From the NCBI GenBank assembly GCA_964019335.1, contig OZ025659.1, forward strand, positions 1 through 64,000: 64,000 nt of DNA, written 5' to 3'. The notes under the pieces are model-generated. The model did no database searches and was not told the DNA's origin. It worked only from the letters and a program-made list of their open reading frames with translations. Below, one piece after another: positions 20,411 to 30,956 of the stretch. A program made the translations under genes and the position numbers. Position 1 is the first letter of the stretch. Each line of letters starts with the position of its first letter. The stretch comes from Diplonema japonicum. Its lineage: Eukaryota > Euglenozoa > Diplonemea > Diplonemida > Diplonemidae.

Positions 20411-20517
20411 CTGTTCCTGTGTGTATGTAAGAGTGAAGGGTTTAACCAAAGATATCAAACAACGTCTATCGGTCAGACACTACAACTACGAAACAAGGCA
20501 TATCAGGACGCAATCCT

Positions 20518-23500
20518 CTAAAGGCCGTCTTCGCCTTTTATATCTATTTGTATGTGCTCCCCTGGGGTCGCTTCTTGTTCGTTCACGTCTGTTCCCTTTT
20601 GTTTGTCTTTGTTTTTCTTTTCTTTTTTGCTACTCGACTTCTTCTTCTCACGATCGTTGGCATCCACCTTGTGTGACGACTGCTTCTCTTTTTTATCCCT
20701 TTTCTCTTTTTTGTCCTTCTTTGCTTGTTTTACTTGTTTTTCGTGTTCTTCTTCCTCAGGATCGTTGTTGTTTTCGCGGGTCTTTTTCGTCTTCGCTTTC
20801 TTCTCCTTCTTCTTCGAGCTTGCCTTTTTAGACGATCGTGCTGAAGACAGTTTCGAGCTGCTTGCCCCAACACCGATCTCGCCTGCAACGAGCTTTTGCA
20901 TAACATCGTCGACGGCTTGTGAGTCCTTTCTATTGAAGCTGAACGTGTTCCTCTGCAGCATTCCAAGCCTGTTGACTGCCTGCAGGGCGATAAGCTTGTA
21001 GCGCGTCTTCAGTTTCTCCAGGATGCGTTTCTTCCTGGCCCTCCACACGATGACAATGCGGCGTGCCCCGAGCAGCTGTGACAGGTCGAATGACCTGTCG
21101 CCCACTACGTAGTTCTGAACGCCATGCACGTCTTCTTTCGTGAGGCCCACGACACGCATCGCCAGGGCCTTCAAAACATCTGAGTACTCCACCTGATGCT
21201 GCCCGTTGTACTTCCGTGGTTTGTACAGTGGGATTACTACTGGTAGACCTTTTATATTGCGGAGCAAGTTTAACCACTTCGCTGACGCGGGGGTTCGAAG
21301 AAAACCCCTTACGGGTCTTTTCCACATCGGTGCCGGCAGTTTATCCACGATGCTGATGAAATCATCGATGTCGATCCTGCTGGTTGTGTCTCCGGCCAGC
21401 TTGCACTTCGCCAGCCACTCGTCGCGTAAGGTTTTGAACCCATGGTGAAGCTTCCCACGTTGTGAGTCGTTCTTCTGTTCCTGACTGTCCATTCGGTCGT
21501 TCTCGAAATTGTGCAGCACGACAAATATGAACAAGTTCATCGATACAAAGCTCCCCGCGATCATGTAGCTCACAAAATACACATAACTGCCCCACTCCCT
21601 CCCGCAGTTGTCTGGGATGGTACGGTCGCAGTCCGGGGGGGACAGCATGGTACCCTCCATAATGTTCGTCCACGTCTCAGTCGTTCCAATCTGGTACAAC
21701 ACAAGCACGGCGGCTGGAAGGGTTTTGAAATTGTTGTGCCGCCCCATCTTATCATTCTCCGCGAGACCCTTGAACATCTCAACGCCGACGACGCCCCAGT
21801 TGAAGAAGACGTAGCACATCAACAGCACGATGTTCCCCAAGGAAGGCAGCGATCGAAGCAGGGTGTGGAAAAGTAGCTCCAGCCTGCGTGCTCTTTTAAG
21901 CAACCTGAAAGCCCGGAACACCCGCATCACCCTAAAGGCGCTAGTATTGATCGATTGAAAGGACGCCCCGATCACAGACATGACGACACACACGAAATCA
22001 AACCGGTTCCACGCGTCGCGGAAATAGCCGCCCAGCCCCAACGCCATGAGCTTGATGCATGCCTCCACCGCGAATATGACTACAAATAGATAGTTCGACA
22101 CCGTGAGCATTGTAGTCCAGTCGTCGCCCTGACGGTAACGCTCCGTCCCCAGCACTGCGCAGTTCAGCAGGATCATCGTAAGGATGAACGGGTCGAAGTA
22201 CTCATGGAAGATAATCTCGTAGCACTTTGCACGAATAAGAGGCTTTGCCTTGACAGGCACCCATTCCACACTGTACAGAGACAGCAGACGTGTATAAGCA
22301 GCGTGCTTGGCCTGCGCACGTGTGAGCAACGTCTCCATATCGCTGTTGAACCTGTTAATGAGAGAGCCCACGAACAGGTTGAGGCAGAAGAAGTTTCCCA
22401 CCACTACAAAGACGATGAAGAAGATGCTGCGTTCCGGATGTGAGTTCACTCCCTTGCCCCCGTCGACGGCGCGCCACATAATGGGCGCCCAGTTCTCAAC
22501 AACAGCAAGTTCGAAGAGAGAGAGGAAGGCCATCCCGATGTTGTCGAAGTGCACACGGAAGTTCTCCCACTTCCTCTCAGCAGGCACTGCCAATGAGTTC
22601 GCGAATAGTGTTGAGGCAGACACCATGTAGGTGCCCACGCACTCGGCTTCCGTGAACACCGTCGGGTCGTTGCAACTATAGTACTCGCCTTTGAAGAGCT
22701 GCACACCTAAGATACTGAAGACGATCCAAACGAACAGGCACGCGATGCACACGAATACAATCTGCGGTGCCGCGCGAAGCAGCGCCTTTATAACCACGTT
22801 CAACGTCTCCATCCTAATAAGAATCCTGAGCGTCCTAGCACACCGCAGCTTATTCGCGTACGGCAGCCCCATGATGTCCCCCAGCTGCGACAATGCAACA
22901 ATGGCATCAACACGATTCCACGCTTCTGCAAGGTACCCCCTGCTGCGGGTCCCATCCTCCAGTGCCTCTACACCAGTCCCGATCAACCCCATGACGATTA
23001 TTTTGCAAAACATTTCAAGCAGATAAACTATGATAAAGATATAGTTCGCGACGTCAAGTAGCCGCCGCCCTCCAGGCCTGTCCTCAGCGTAGTAATCGTC
23101 CAGCGCCAAGAAGACTGCATTCACCAGAATGACAAGGATGATAATGTCTTCGAAGTACGGGTGCAGTACCTTGCGAGCCAGGATCATCCTCACGGGGTTG
23201 TCCCTTGTAAAAAGACCAAGCGACCGCGGGGCACGGTGCTTCAGCAGCTGCTCTGTGTCGCTCGGCTCTATCGTTTCGTCCTCTTCGTCAAGTTCGCTTG
23301 ATGCCGTTGAGGAGAAAAGTGAGTTCCTGCTGCTTGTTCTCGGAGGGCCGAACGTGGTGAGTAGTGGGTTGACCTGAATGCCTGCTCTCCGCATCTCATC
23401 TTTGACCATTGTCTTAAACAGCGGAGGTCCCTTTGAAGGGCACAAGCTGCCGGAGTCTGAAAGGTGCTCCAGAAAAACCCTTTTCTTCTGCCCTCCCGCT

Positions 23501-26487
23501 TTGAACATAGATGCTAGGTATTCCAAGCAGCGCGTTGTCGCTGCGTAAGTGAACAGCCTAAGGGCCCCCGCCTCCGGCATTGCTAGCGCTGTCTCAAGAC
23601 TGCTCTGCATCAACATTTTCAGCTGCCCTGGAGGCGGGCTGTACGGGGAGAAGGAACTAAAGGGCACTGAACGGCTGGTGTAGACCTGCCTCTGCTCCCT
23701 TGTGGGCACTACGGACATGGCGTCCAGCTGTTCCTGTTCCTCAATGGTAAGAGCTTCATAGCTGTTGACGCTTATAGGGCAAACCCATAACTTTTCGCCC
23801 GTGCCAGGCCGCCACCAGTAAGGCCTACCATATTTTTTCGAGATGGAGACCCTCCACCCTCGGCACCAGAATTCTTTGAAGGCGTGCATCTCGGTCTCCT
23901 CTTGTCCTACCTGGCTGTCTGTCTCGTCACTGCCGGAGCTTTTAGTTTCGAGGATCTCATCGCTTCCCATGAAACGTACAGTCGGCTCGGACATGCCCCG
24001 GGGCAGCACACCAGACTGTTTTTTGGTGACGATAGCTTGCTCGTCCCAATTTGCTTCTCGTCTTTTTAAGTCATTGGTGGATGGCTGGACAGACAGTGCC
24101 ATGCTCATCTTGCGGGGCTGTACTTCAAGCTCTGACTGTTTGTCTTCGTTGGCGTCTGTCGCAACTTTGAAGTGGTCGATCAGGATCGCGATGAACAGGT
24201 TCGTAAGCATCAGATGGCCGATTGAGAAGAGCGTCACGAAGTAGAGGAACGCTGCACCAGTCGTGCCGTCCATCGCTTTCTTCATTAATGCTGCCCAACT
24301 GTCACCTGTGATCACCAAGAAGACAGAGATAGATGCCTCCCACAAGGAGCGGAAGTTTTCACGTTCGTCAGGCCCGTATGTCGTCTGGAAGAGGTTCAAC
24401 CCCAGCATAGCGTAGATAAAGATCAGCAGAAGCATGAGAAGCAACAACCAGAACACCGCTTTGAGGGACTTAACAATACCGCTCACCGTGTCTTGCAAGG
24501 GTTTTATGCGTACCATGAGACGGAAGCCCCTGAAGGCTCGGAACGCGGAGAAGGAAGATAGGTTGTTGGCCAAATTGAATATCTCCGGGATGGACATCAG
24601 AACCAACGCGCAGTCCATGATGTTGTAACCGTCGCGGAAATACTTTCGGAGGCCGAGACCAATCATTTTGAAGAGCATTTCGAACAGGAAGCACCAAGAA
24701 GCGATGAGGTTGGTGTTGTCAATAGCAGCAAGGAGTGACTTGGACGCACCGAGATGGTCGCAGGCCATCATGACGACATTGACAACGGTGATGGACAGCA
24801 TGAGGTAGTTGAAGTACTTGTTTTGTGCCAGGCGTCTGAAGGGCTTTCTGAAGACCCACAGCTTCCGTTTCTTTTGTTTCGTCGTGACGGTTGTCGCCAC
24901 GGATGAGAAGTCGCCACTTGCATGCACGTTGGTGTTGTCTTCGTTTTCTTCTTCTTCCTCTTCTTCCTCCTCCTCTTCCTCCAGGGAGCTCTCACTCTCT
25001 GCGTCGTTCCGCTTGGGAAGCAATGCGTAATTAGTGCTAACAGCCCCAACGGTTTGTATCAAAACGAGCCCAGCAAAGGACCCGCATGTCATTTCCAGCG
25101 GTATGTACCGAGAGTTCTCTTTCTCGTCCCTCCTCTCGTCTCTTCGCTCCTCTTGTTCAACCCGTCGCTTCTCCTCGAAATAATTGTCTTGTTTCGGGCC
25201 GAACGCCCTTATCAACAACTTCTTCGTGGCGCGCCTGCTTTGCGGTGTGTTGGCAGCGAAGCTAGCTGCCTTGCCTGCTTTCTTATTCTCCTCTTCGATG
25301 TACCGACGCCACTCTTCAACCCTCTTTGTGATGGATTCCTTTTCCGCATGGGAAAGAATCGTTTTGATGCTTTTTTGTGGGGAGATGGTCTCCACGACAG
25401 CAGACAGCTTCGCCTTCTGCGTCTCGGTGTAGACGACGGTTAAGATGGCAAGAACGAGGTTGAGGCAGAAGTACCCGCCTGTCAAGGTGAGGAGCACAAA
25501 GTAGATCCACGCGTAGGAGTTGTCAGCGTCTTGAATTGCATTCATGTTGTCCGGCCAATCGTCGAGAGTGACTACCTTGAAGACGGTCAGCATGGCGTTG
25601 CCGATGTAGTCGAAGTTGAAAACGGTTTCATAAGCACGGTCAGTGTGCACCTCACACGTCACGTTCAGCCCAGGGATGGCAGCACACTTCCGAGAACCGC
25701 ATATCCCGCTGTCGTTGGCGACTAGCTTTGGGAACCCAACCTGCGCGTAGCACCGTTGGTGCAGGACGCCCTTCCACATCTGCACGCCAAGCACCGCAAA
25801 AACGTACAAAACAAGCAACAGAAGCCCCAAGACATCAACCATCATAGGGAGGGCTTGAACCAGGGTGTTGACGAGAACCCGCATTCCGCGTATCCTCCGG
25901 ATGGCCCTGAGAGGCCGCATCAACCGCACTAACCTGATCACATCAAGATTGTTCCCAGATGAGAACAACGAACTGATCCCCACCAGAACAATGAGGAAGT
26001 CCCCAACGTTCCAAGCATCGCGGAGGTACGCGCCTTTATGGAGGGTGAACCCCATGGCGCAGATTTTCAACAACGCCTCCAAAGCGAAGAGGGAGAGGAA
26101 GACCCAGTCAGCGACACCGGTTATGTCGTGCGTCCAGCTGTAGTCCTTCAGCGAGGGGATCTCAAGGATCTCGATGACAACATTGAGGAGGATGAGGAAC
26201 AACACGATCTTGTCGAAGGTCGGGTGGTCCACCACCTTGATCAACATTACTCTAAATCTTCCTGTTGCGGGGATGACGTATATTGGGCTCTCATGCAGGT
26301 TGTAGGAGCCCCTCAGCTCCAACGTGTGGCAACTTCTATGTGCAAAGCAAAGTGTTAAGTCCTGCAGGCCGTACGTCCTGTTGAACCAACACTTTCCCAA
26401 ACCAACAGGTGCCATTGACTTCCTGCTCTTCCCTCCTGGGGATGAGAACGCCCCGGGGCTCCCTGCTTTTTCTCTTGGTTCACCCAT
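20518..26487 (-). CDS. Four-domain voltage-gated cation channel, Cav/Nav alpha-subunit type, with WW-like insert
   Basis: One uninterrupted ORF gives about 1,990 residues. I prefer the ATG at 26487 (MGEPREK) over the upstream one at 26550, because the sequence between is A-rich like a UTR. Four repeats of six membrane segments are visible. S4 helices are clear in domain I (RLVRLMRPLRAIRRIR), II (FRAFRGFRLMVR) and IV (FRVMRVFRAFRLLKR), and weaker in III. Pore filters read TLDDW, TGDSW, VVENW and TTETW, giving D/D/E/E at the selectivity ring. This is acidic in all four, as in calcium channels and unlike Nav. The I-II loop has a poly-Glu run (about 24945-24985). The II-III loop has a WW-like module at 23800-23875. 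An EF-hand-like segment follows domain IV, and the tail is Lys-rich. Ca2+ selectivity is inferred. Confidence 0.92.
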   Translation of the reverse strand: MGEPREKAGSPGAFSSPGGKSRKSMAPVGLGKCWFNRTYGLQDLTLCFAHRSCHTLELRGSYNLHESPIYVIPATGRFRVMLIKVVDHPTFDKIVLFLILLNVVIEILEIPSLKDYSWTHDITGVADWVFLSLFALEALLKICAMGFTLHKGAYLRDAWNVGDFLIVLVGISSLFSSGNNLDVIRLVRLMRPLRAIRRIRGMRVLVNTLVQALPMMVDVLGLLLLVLYVFAVLGVQMWKGVLHQRCYAQVGFPKLVANDSGICGSRKCAAIPGLNVTCEVHTDRAYETVFNFDYIGNAMLTVFKVVTLDDWPDNMNAIQDADNSYAWIYFVLLTLTGGYFCLNLVLAILTVVYTETQKAKLSAVVETISPQKSIKTILSHAEKESITKRVEEWRRYIEEENKKAGKAASFAANTPQSRRATKKLLIRAFGPKQDNYFEEKRRVEQEERRDERRDEKENSRYIPLEMTCGSFAGLVLIQTVGAVSTNYALLPKRNDAESESSLEEEEEEEEEEEENEDNTNVHASGDFSSVATTVTTKQKKRKLWVFRKPFRRLAQNKYFNYLMLSITVVNVVMMACDHLGASKSLLAAIDNTNLIASWCFLFEMLFKMIGLGLRKYFRDGYNIMDCALVLMSIPEIFNLANNLSSFSAFRAFRGFRLMVRIKPLQDTVSGIVKSLKAVFWLLLLMLLLIFIYAMLGLNLFQTTYGPDERENFRSLWEASISVFLVITGDSWAALMKKAMDGTTGAAFLYFVTLFSIGHLMLTNLFIAILIDHFKVATDANEDKQSELEVQPRKMSMALSVQPSTNDLKRREANWDEQAIVTKKQSGVLPRGMSEPTVRFMGSDEILETKSSGSDETDSQVGQEETEMHAFKEFWCRGWRVSISKKYGRPYWWRPGTGEKLWVCPISVNSYEALTIEEQEQLDAMSVVPTREQRQVYTSRSVPFSSFSPYSPPPGQLKMLMQSSLETALAMPEAGALRLFTYAATTRCLEYLASMFKAGGQKKRVFLEHLSDSGSLCPSKGPPLFKTMVKDEMRRAGIQVNPLLTTFGPPRTSSRNSLFSSTASSELDEEDETIEPSDTEQLLKHRAPRSLGLFTRDNPVRMILARKVLHPYFEDIIILVILVNAVFLALDDYYAEDRPGGRRLLDVANYIFIIVYLLEMFCKIIVMGLIGTGVEALEDGTRSRGYLAEAWNRVDAIVALSQLGDIMGLPYANKLRCARTLRILIRMETLNVVIKALLRAAPQIVFVCIACLFVWIVFSILGVQLFKGEYYSCNDPTVFTEAECVGTYMVSASTLFANSLAVPAERKWENFRVHFDNIGMAFLSLFELAVVENWAPIMWRAVDGGKGVNSHPERSIFFIVFVVVGNFFCLNLFVGSLINRFNSDMETLLTRAQAKHAAYTRLLSLYSVEWVPVKAKPLIRAKCYEIIFHEYFDPFILTMILLNCAVLGTERYRQGDDWTTMLTVSNYLFVVIFAVEACIKLMALGLGGYFRDAWNRFDFVCVVMSVIGASFQSINTSAFRVMRVFRAFRLLKRARRLELLFHTLLRSLPSLGNIVLLMCYVFFNWGVVGVEMFKGLAENDKMGRHNNFKTLPAAVLVLYQIGTTETWTNIMEGTMLSPPDCDRTIPDNCGREWGSYVYFVSYMIAGSFVSMNLFIFVVLHNFENDRMDSQEQKNDSQRGKLHHGFKTLRDEWLAKCKLAGDTTSRIDIDDFISIVDKLPAPMWKRPVRGFLRTPASAKWLNLLRNIKGLPVVIPLYKPRKYNGQHQVEYSDVLKALAMRVVGLTKEDVHGVQNYVVGDRSFDLSQLLGARRIVIVWRARKKRILEKLKTRYKLIALQAVNRLGMLQRNTFSFNRKDSQAVDDVMQKLVAGEIGVGASSSKLSSARSSKKASSKKKEKKAKTKKTRENNNDPEEEEHEKQVKQAKKDKKEKRDKKEKQSSHKVDANDREKKKSSSKKEKKNKDKQKGTDVNEQEATPGEHIQIDIKGEDGL

Positions 26488-26550
26488 TTTATGGCATTTT
26501 TTTATTTTTATTTTTCTTGCGGTCGGGGGTGATTGACGATGACATGGCAT

Positions 26551-26725
26551 TTGTTACAAATAAGACTCTTTTTTTTTTTTCTCGCCAGGATGGGTATAAA
26601 AGAAAACAGAGGAGGGGGAGTGTTTGCATGGGTGGGGAAAGAAAAAAATAACTGTGAGAAAGGGATGAATGAAAAAATAAAAAGAAAAATAAAAGGGGCC
26701 TCCTTAGGGTTGTTATTGTGATGGC

Positions 26726-26763
<38 letters not shown>

Positions 26764-27127
26764 GTGGTTGGGCATGAGGTCAAAGGTGAAAAGCAACAGA
26801 GAAGGGGGGAATAGGAGGGCTGCAAGGGGCCAATGTGATTGCTTCCTGCCGTTGTCCTTTTCATCCTTTTGGCACCTCAATTACACTAGACTTAGCTGGT
26901 CCTTAGGCAGAAGGGTATATAAAGCAAGAAGGAAATAAAGATATGCGTGTGGGAGGGGGCGGGGGAAATTATGATAAAAAAAAAAGGAAGAAGAAGAAAA
27001 GGCTCACAAAACAAAGAAATACAAAAAAAAAAAAAAAAAAAAAAAAAAGCGTTTCCTATTTTTTTTTCTCACTTTTTTTTTTCCCTCAAAAGAGAAAAAA
27101 AAAGACAAAAAAAGGTAAAGGGGAAAT

Positions 27128-27162
<35 letters not shown>

Positions 27163-27985
27163 TTCCCCCCGTCCCTTCTTCTTTTTTTTTCTTATAAACG
27201 TATCTAGAGGGAATATCGGAACCGCAACTGTTTTAAAAGAAAAACAAAAGAGGTAACCCCTTTTGTTCTCTTTTTTTTCTTTCCTTTTCACTTTTTCTTT
27301 TTTAATCTTTGCAAAGTACAAAAAAACGGGGGGGGTAGGGTAAATATTAATAGGAGTACTGGTCGTTGTTTGTATACATAGTGGGTAGAAAACCTGGAGA
27401 AGTCTCTTACCCGTGGCCAATGTTTCTCCTTTAAAAAAAATGCCACAGCTGTCATTTTTATTTTCTGCTCATTTTTACTCATTTTTCTTTTTTTTTTTTT
27501 TTTTTTGACCAAACCTCTTCTTCTTTTCTACCGCCTTTCACGTCGTAGCTGGTCATTTTTTTTTTAATCCATCCTCAAAAATGCCTTAGCCTCTCTCTCT
27601 TTTTTCTTCTTCTTTTTTTTTTTTTCTTCTTCCTTTTTTTTTTTTTTTTTTTTTTCGTCCAAATCCAAAGAGCATAAAAAAAGGGAATGAGGAGGAAATA
27701 CGCGCCTTTATCATGGATAGGTAAATATAAAGGGCACATCGCCTGCTCTTTTTTTCCCGTTATGTTATATCTCGGGGATTTCTCAAATAAGAAAATTTTA
27801 TATAAAAAAAAACTAAGCTAGTATTTCGAAAAAAAAATAAAATATAAGATTACTTAGAGAGAGAGGTAAAAAAAAGAAAAGGAGAGGTAAAAAAAAAACG
27901 TGAAAAATGGGCAGAATGAGAAGAAAAAAAATGTGGCAGATTCTTCCCTTTTGACCCCCATTTTTTGTACTTTGAAATTTATTGC
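26551..27985. other. Intergenic region with (TG)n microsatellite and homopolymers
   Basis: This holds a (TG)17 microsatellite at 26728-26761, A-runs at about 27025-27049 and 27130-27160, several T-runs, and one copy of repeat family A. I see no gene. On the minus strand it separates the eRF1 3' end from the channel 5' end and would contain the channel promoter or 5' processing site. Confidence 0.6.
27354..27432 (+). repeat. Dispersed short repeat family A, copy 2
   Basis: CTGGTCGTTGTTTGTA, then GTAGAAAACCTGGAGAAGT, then GTGGCCAATG align in order with the copy at 30669-30750. The 3' part is more diverged. Confidence 0.65.
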
Positions 27986-29443
27986 TCACATGAAGTCATC
28001 GTCGTTGAAGTCGTCACCGCCATCGCAGTGCTCATCGTCAGATGGTGCACCCTTCTCGAGCTCATTGAGCTCAACGAAATTAACAGCGTAACGCAAAAGC
28101 CCACCAACACCACAGAATCCACGGCAGAATTGAGCGCCCTCCTGGGACTTGTTGGTAACGAACTCAAGCGTGCACCCGAACTTCTTGTAGTTAGTGGCCG
28201 CGTACTCCACGAAGTCCATGGCCTCCACTTCAAGCTGCACACCATCAGTATCCTTGAAGATGCCCGCCTTTATCGCTTCCTCCTCCTTCATGAAATAGAC
28301 CTGCTCGCTCTCGAGGTTTCCTCCTGTCAGCGCGTACCTCTTGTAGGGGAATTCCTCCCAAAGGATCAGCGTCTTCATGGCGCCCATCTCAAGCCCCCTG
28401 ATAGTGTCGTCCATCCCAAAGCAGTACATGTTGGTGTCCTTTGCGATCTGGTCGAAGAACTCGTCGATGAGCCTCTTCTCCTTCAGGAACTTCACGTTGC
28501 CCAGCACGTCTTGCGACAGCTCGATGGCCTGGTTGAACCCGTTCTCGCCACCGTAGGCCACATCCACAAGCTTCATGACCACAGGGAGCAGCCTCTGATC
28601 GAACAGGTCAGAGCCGTTCAGGTCGTTCTTGAACTCAGCAGAACCCGCCAGGATAAGCCCCGCCACGTTGGGCCTGTCGTTTGTGATGAAGTAGTTTGTC
28701 GTCAGTTCCGCTACCTATGGGGGTGGGGTTACAAGGTTTTTCGGAGGAAACAAAAAGAAAAAAGACACGTACCTTCCTCACGTAGTTCCTCCTCTTCTCC
28801 AGACGAAGACGTGCGAAACGCAGAGCAGACTGACCACCTCTTCCGTGCTTCTTCGGCAGCTCCACGCTGAACCTGTGCAGGATGTCCTTGGTGTTCCCAG
28901 CAAGGGTCCCGAACAGCGACCCGTTACCGTCCATCACAATGAAACCGTACTATTTTGTTTTCTTCTTTTTTTTAAATTTGAAAAAAGGCACACCTTGTCA
29001 TCGCTCTCAAGCATACGGTACAGCTCGTCGACGTGGAACTTGTTGTCGCAGACGTACTTGGCTTGGCTGACGGGCTTGAAGGGCTCGAGGTCGACAGTCA
29101 CCTTCCTCTCCTTGTTGTCTTCTGTCATCACGTTTCCGCAGTACACGATGAGACCGTTGGGGGGCGTCCTGCTGTAGAGCTTCAGCTTGGCGAGGGAGGA
29201 GGTGATGGCGGACTGGACGGCAAGCTTTGTGGTGTGCGACTTGATCGACGCAGCTGTCCCGTACTCTTCGTTCAGGAGCTTCGTGGCCTTCGCGATCTGG
29301 TCCTTCGGGGGGATCATCAGGGTGATGAGACCTGCCGACGCAACACCCTTCGCCCTCTCGAGGTTCTGGATCATCTTCTTCATTCTCCATTTCTCAACGT
29401 TCCTGTCCACCTCCTCCTGGTCCGGCTGGTTTTTCGATGACAT
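27986..29443 (-). CDS. eRF1: Eukaryotic translation termination factor 1 (3 exons)
   Basis: Exons are 28994-29443, 28773-28949 and 27986-28714, separated by GT-AG introns of 44 nt (28950-28993) and 58 nt (28715-28772); the product is 451 residues. The GGQ peptidyl-hydrolysis motif is intact ([17 protein letters not shown]), as is the YxCxxxF decoding motif (YVCDNKF). The C-terminal eRF3-binding domain ends with an acidic tail. Two normally near-invariant N-domain decoding motifs differ: NIKS reads SIKS within GTAASIKS (SIKS at 29237-29248), and the GTS loop position reads SAG. The stop is TGA. It recognises stop codons in the ribosomal A site and releases the peptide. It sits in the minus-strand gene array, about 150 bases after a small ORF. 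Confidence 0.97.
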
Positions 29444-29594
29444 TTTTTTTTTCTTCCCCTCTTTTCTACCTTTTGTTTCCGCTTTTTTTTTCGTCCTGAT
29501 ACGATACGGGAATTAAAAAAAAAAAACTATTGGGGGGAGGGGGGTGGGGGATCTAATAAAAATCGTCAATTTCTACAATAACCTTTCTTTCGTT

Positions 29595-29858
29595 CTAAAT
29601 TGGTTTCTGTAAGGATGCGTCAATCTCGCTCACAGCCTTGATCACCAATGCGCTCTTCAACTGCCTTCCCATCTCCTCGGGGCGCCCTGGCTCTGTCTGG
29701 AAATCCACCCTCGGCTCCTTCTTCTTCATTTTCACTACTGCTCTTGTCAACAGCTCTCCTGCATACTCCAAATCCTTCTCAAGTGTATGGGGGTACCCCA
29801 CCGTCACCAGTGTGCTGTTGATCATAGCTGAGGTGGGTATGGTGTCTGCTTCTTCCAT
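29595..29858 (-). CDS. Small hypothetical protein, 87 residues
   Basis: The ORF is GC-richer than its flanks, on the same strand as all neighbours, and located about 150 bases upstream of eRF1. The protein (starts MEEADTIPTSAMINSTL) is hydrophilic and mostly helical-looking, with a Lys-rich patch (KMKKKE); it has no signal peptide or membrane segment. No family was recognised. It might be a small complex subunit, or an exon of a gene whose other parts I did not detect. Confidence 0.5.
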   Translation of the reverse strand: MEEADTIPTSAMINSTLVTVGYPHTLEKDLEYAGELLTRAVVKMKKKEPRVDFQTEPGRPEEMGRQLKSALVIKAVSEIDASLQKPI

Positions 29859-30668
29859 GTTGTCCCGTCCCCTCCACCCCCCTCACTTTGTCAAAGGTTT
29901 AAAGGTTGATATAAAGCTGATGAATTGGTATGGATAAGCTTGTTTTTTTGCCTTTTTTGGGGGGGTGGGACTGGGGTTGAGTGGAGTGGGTGAAAGATGC
30001 ACCTAAGAAACTGGTTTTTTTTTGAACGAGAAAAAAAGGGGGGGGGGCAAGTAACGGACCGGCTCTCTTCTTCTTCAACGGAAGTAGAAAGACGTTTTCT
30101 TTGTTTTCCCCCCTCCTCTTCTCTTTTTTCCCCCCTTAAGTCCCGAATGCTTCAACAGAAGCAGATGGCGGTTGAAGAGATTTCGGAAATCTGCGTTAAT
30201 TGCGCTATTTTGTTTCAATCTGAAAGTTCACAACTTTTACTCACTGCACCACTCGAAGAGCAACGGTTCAGAACTGCAACAAGGGCACAAAAAATCAGGG
30301 AATCCAGAAATCAATTACCTCCCCCTCGGCCGCCTAAGGGTTGACACACTCTTTCTTTTTTTAAATTCAATCTAAAGTAAAATATAAAGTAAAAATAAAA
30401 AACGGGGGGGGGGGAAAGAGAAAGAAGAAAGGCTTTTAGAGGCAACTAATATTCTTTTTTTTTAATTTATAAAGGAAAAAATGGAACACTGCCCCGCAAG
30501 GAGCTAACACAAAGAAATGTACTTGTTTTTTTTTTTTTCTTTTTTTTTCTTTCCTTCTTTTTTTTCTCTTTTGTTGTTCCCTTCAGATTTCTTTCTTTCT
30601 CCTTCTTTTCTGCAACAAAGAAAAAAATGCGTTTTGCGCTCACCGGCCGAAAAACAAAACAAAAAAAA

Positions 30669-30750
30669 GAGGTCTGGTTGCTGTTTGTACGTGCTTAGTA
30701 AGAAACCTGGAGAAGTTTATATCTCGTAAACACGCTGCCAACGCCCCCTT
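30669..30750 (+). repeat. Dispersed short repeat family A, copy 3 (best preserved)
   Basis: An 82-base block preceded by an A-rich stretch. It contains CTGTTTGTACGTGC, GAAACCTGGAGAAG and CGTAAACACGCTGCCAACG in the same order as the minus-strand copy at 6768-6850. Confidence 0.75.
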
Positions 30751-30881
30751 GGGGAAAAAAAAACAAAAACAAAAAAAACAGGAAAACACAACGGGCAAGG
30801 GAACAGGAGAAGGGGAAGTAAAGAAGAAAAACAATGCCAGAGACAGAAAGTAAAGAGAAAGGAACAACAACAAATATATAT

Positions 30882-30956
30882 GAGTTAAAGGAGGCCGGTG
30901 TTGGCGGCGCCCTGCACAAGAACTGTCTACTTGATTACAGGGGCGCCGCGGCCGAG
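30882..30956 (+). repeat. Dispersed hairpin repeat family B, copy 1
   Basis: A 75-base block highly similar to 53551-53624. It starts GAGTTAAAGGAGGCC and contains CCCTGCACAAG, ACTGTCTACTTG and ACAGG. In this copy GCGGCGCCCTG pairs with CAGGGGCGCCGC, with an inner CAAG/CTTG stem, giving a strong hairpin. Confidence 0.8.

Noticed and set aside
29321-29360. A second ancient eRF1-like pseudogene
   Set aside because: Only one coherent three-exon gene explains all similarity here.
28845-29440. Plus-strand ORFs across eRF1
   Set aside because: Antisense readings of a GC-rich conserved gene.
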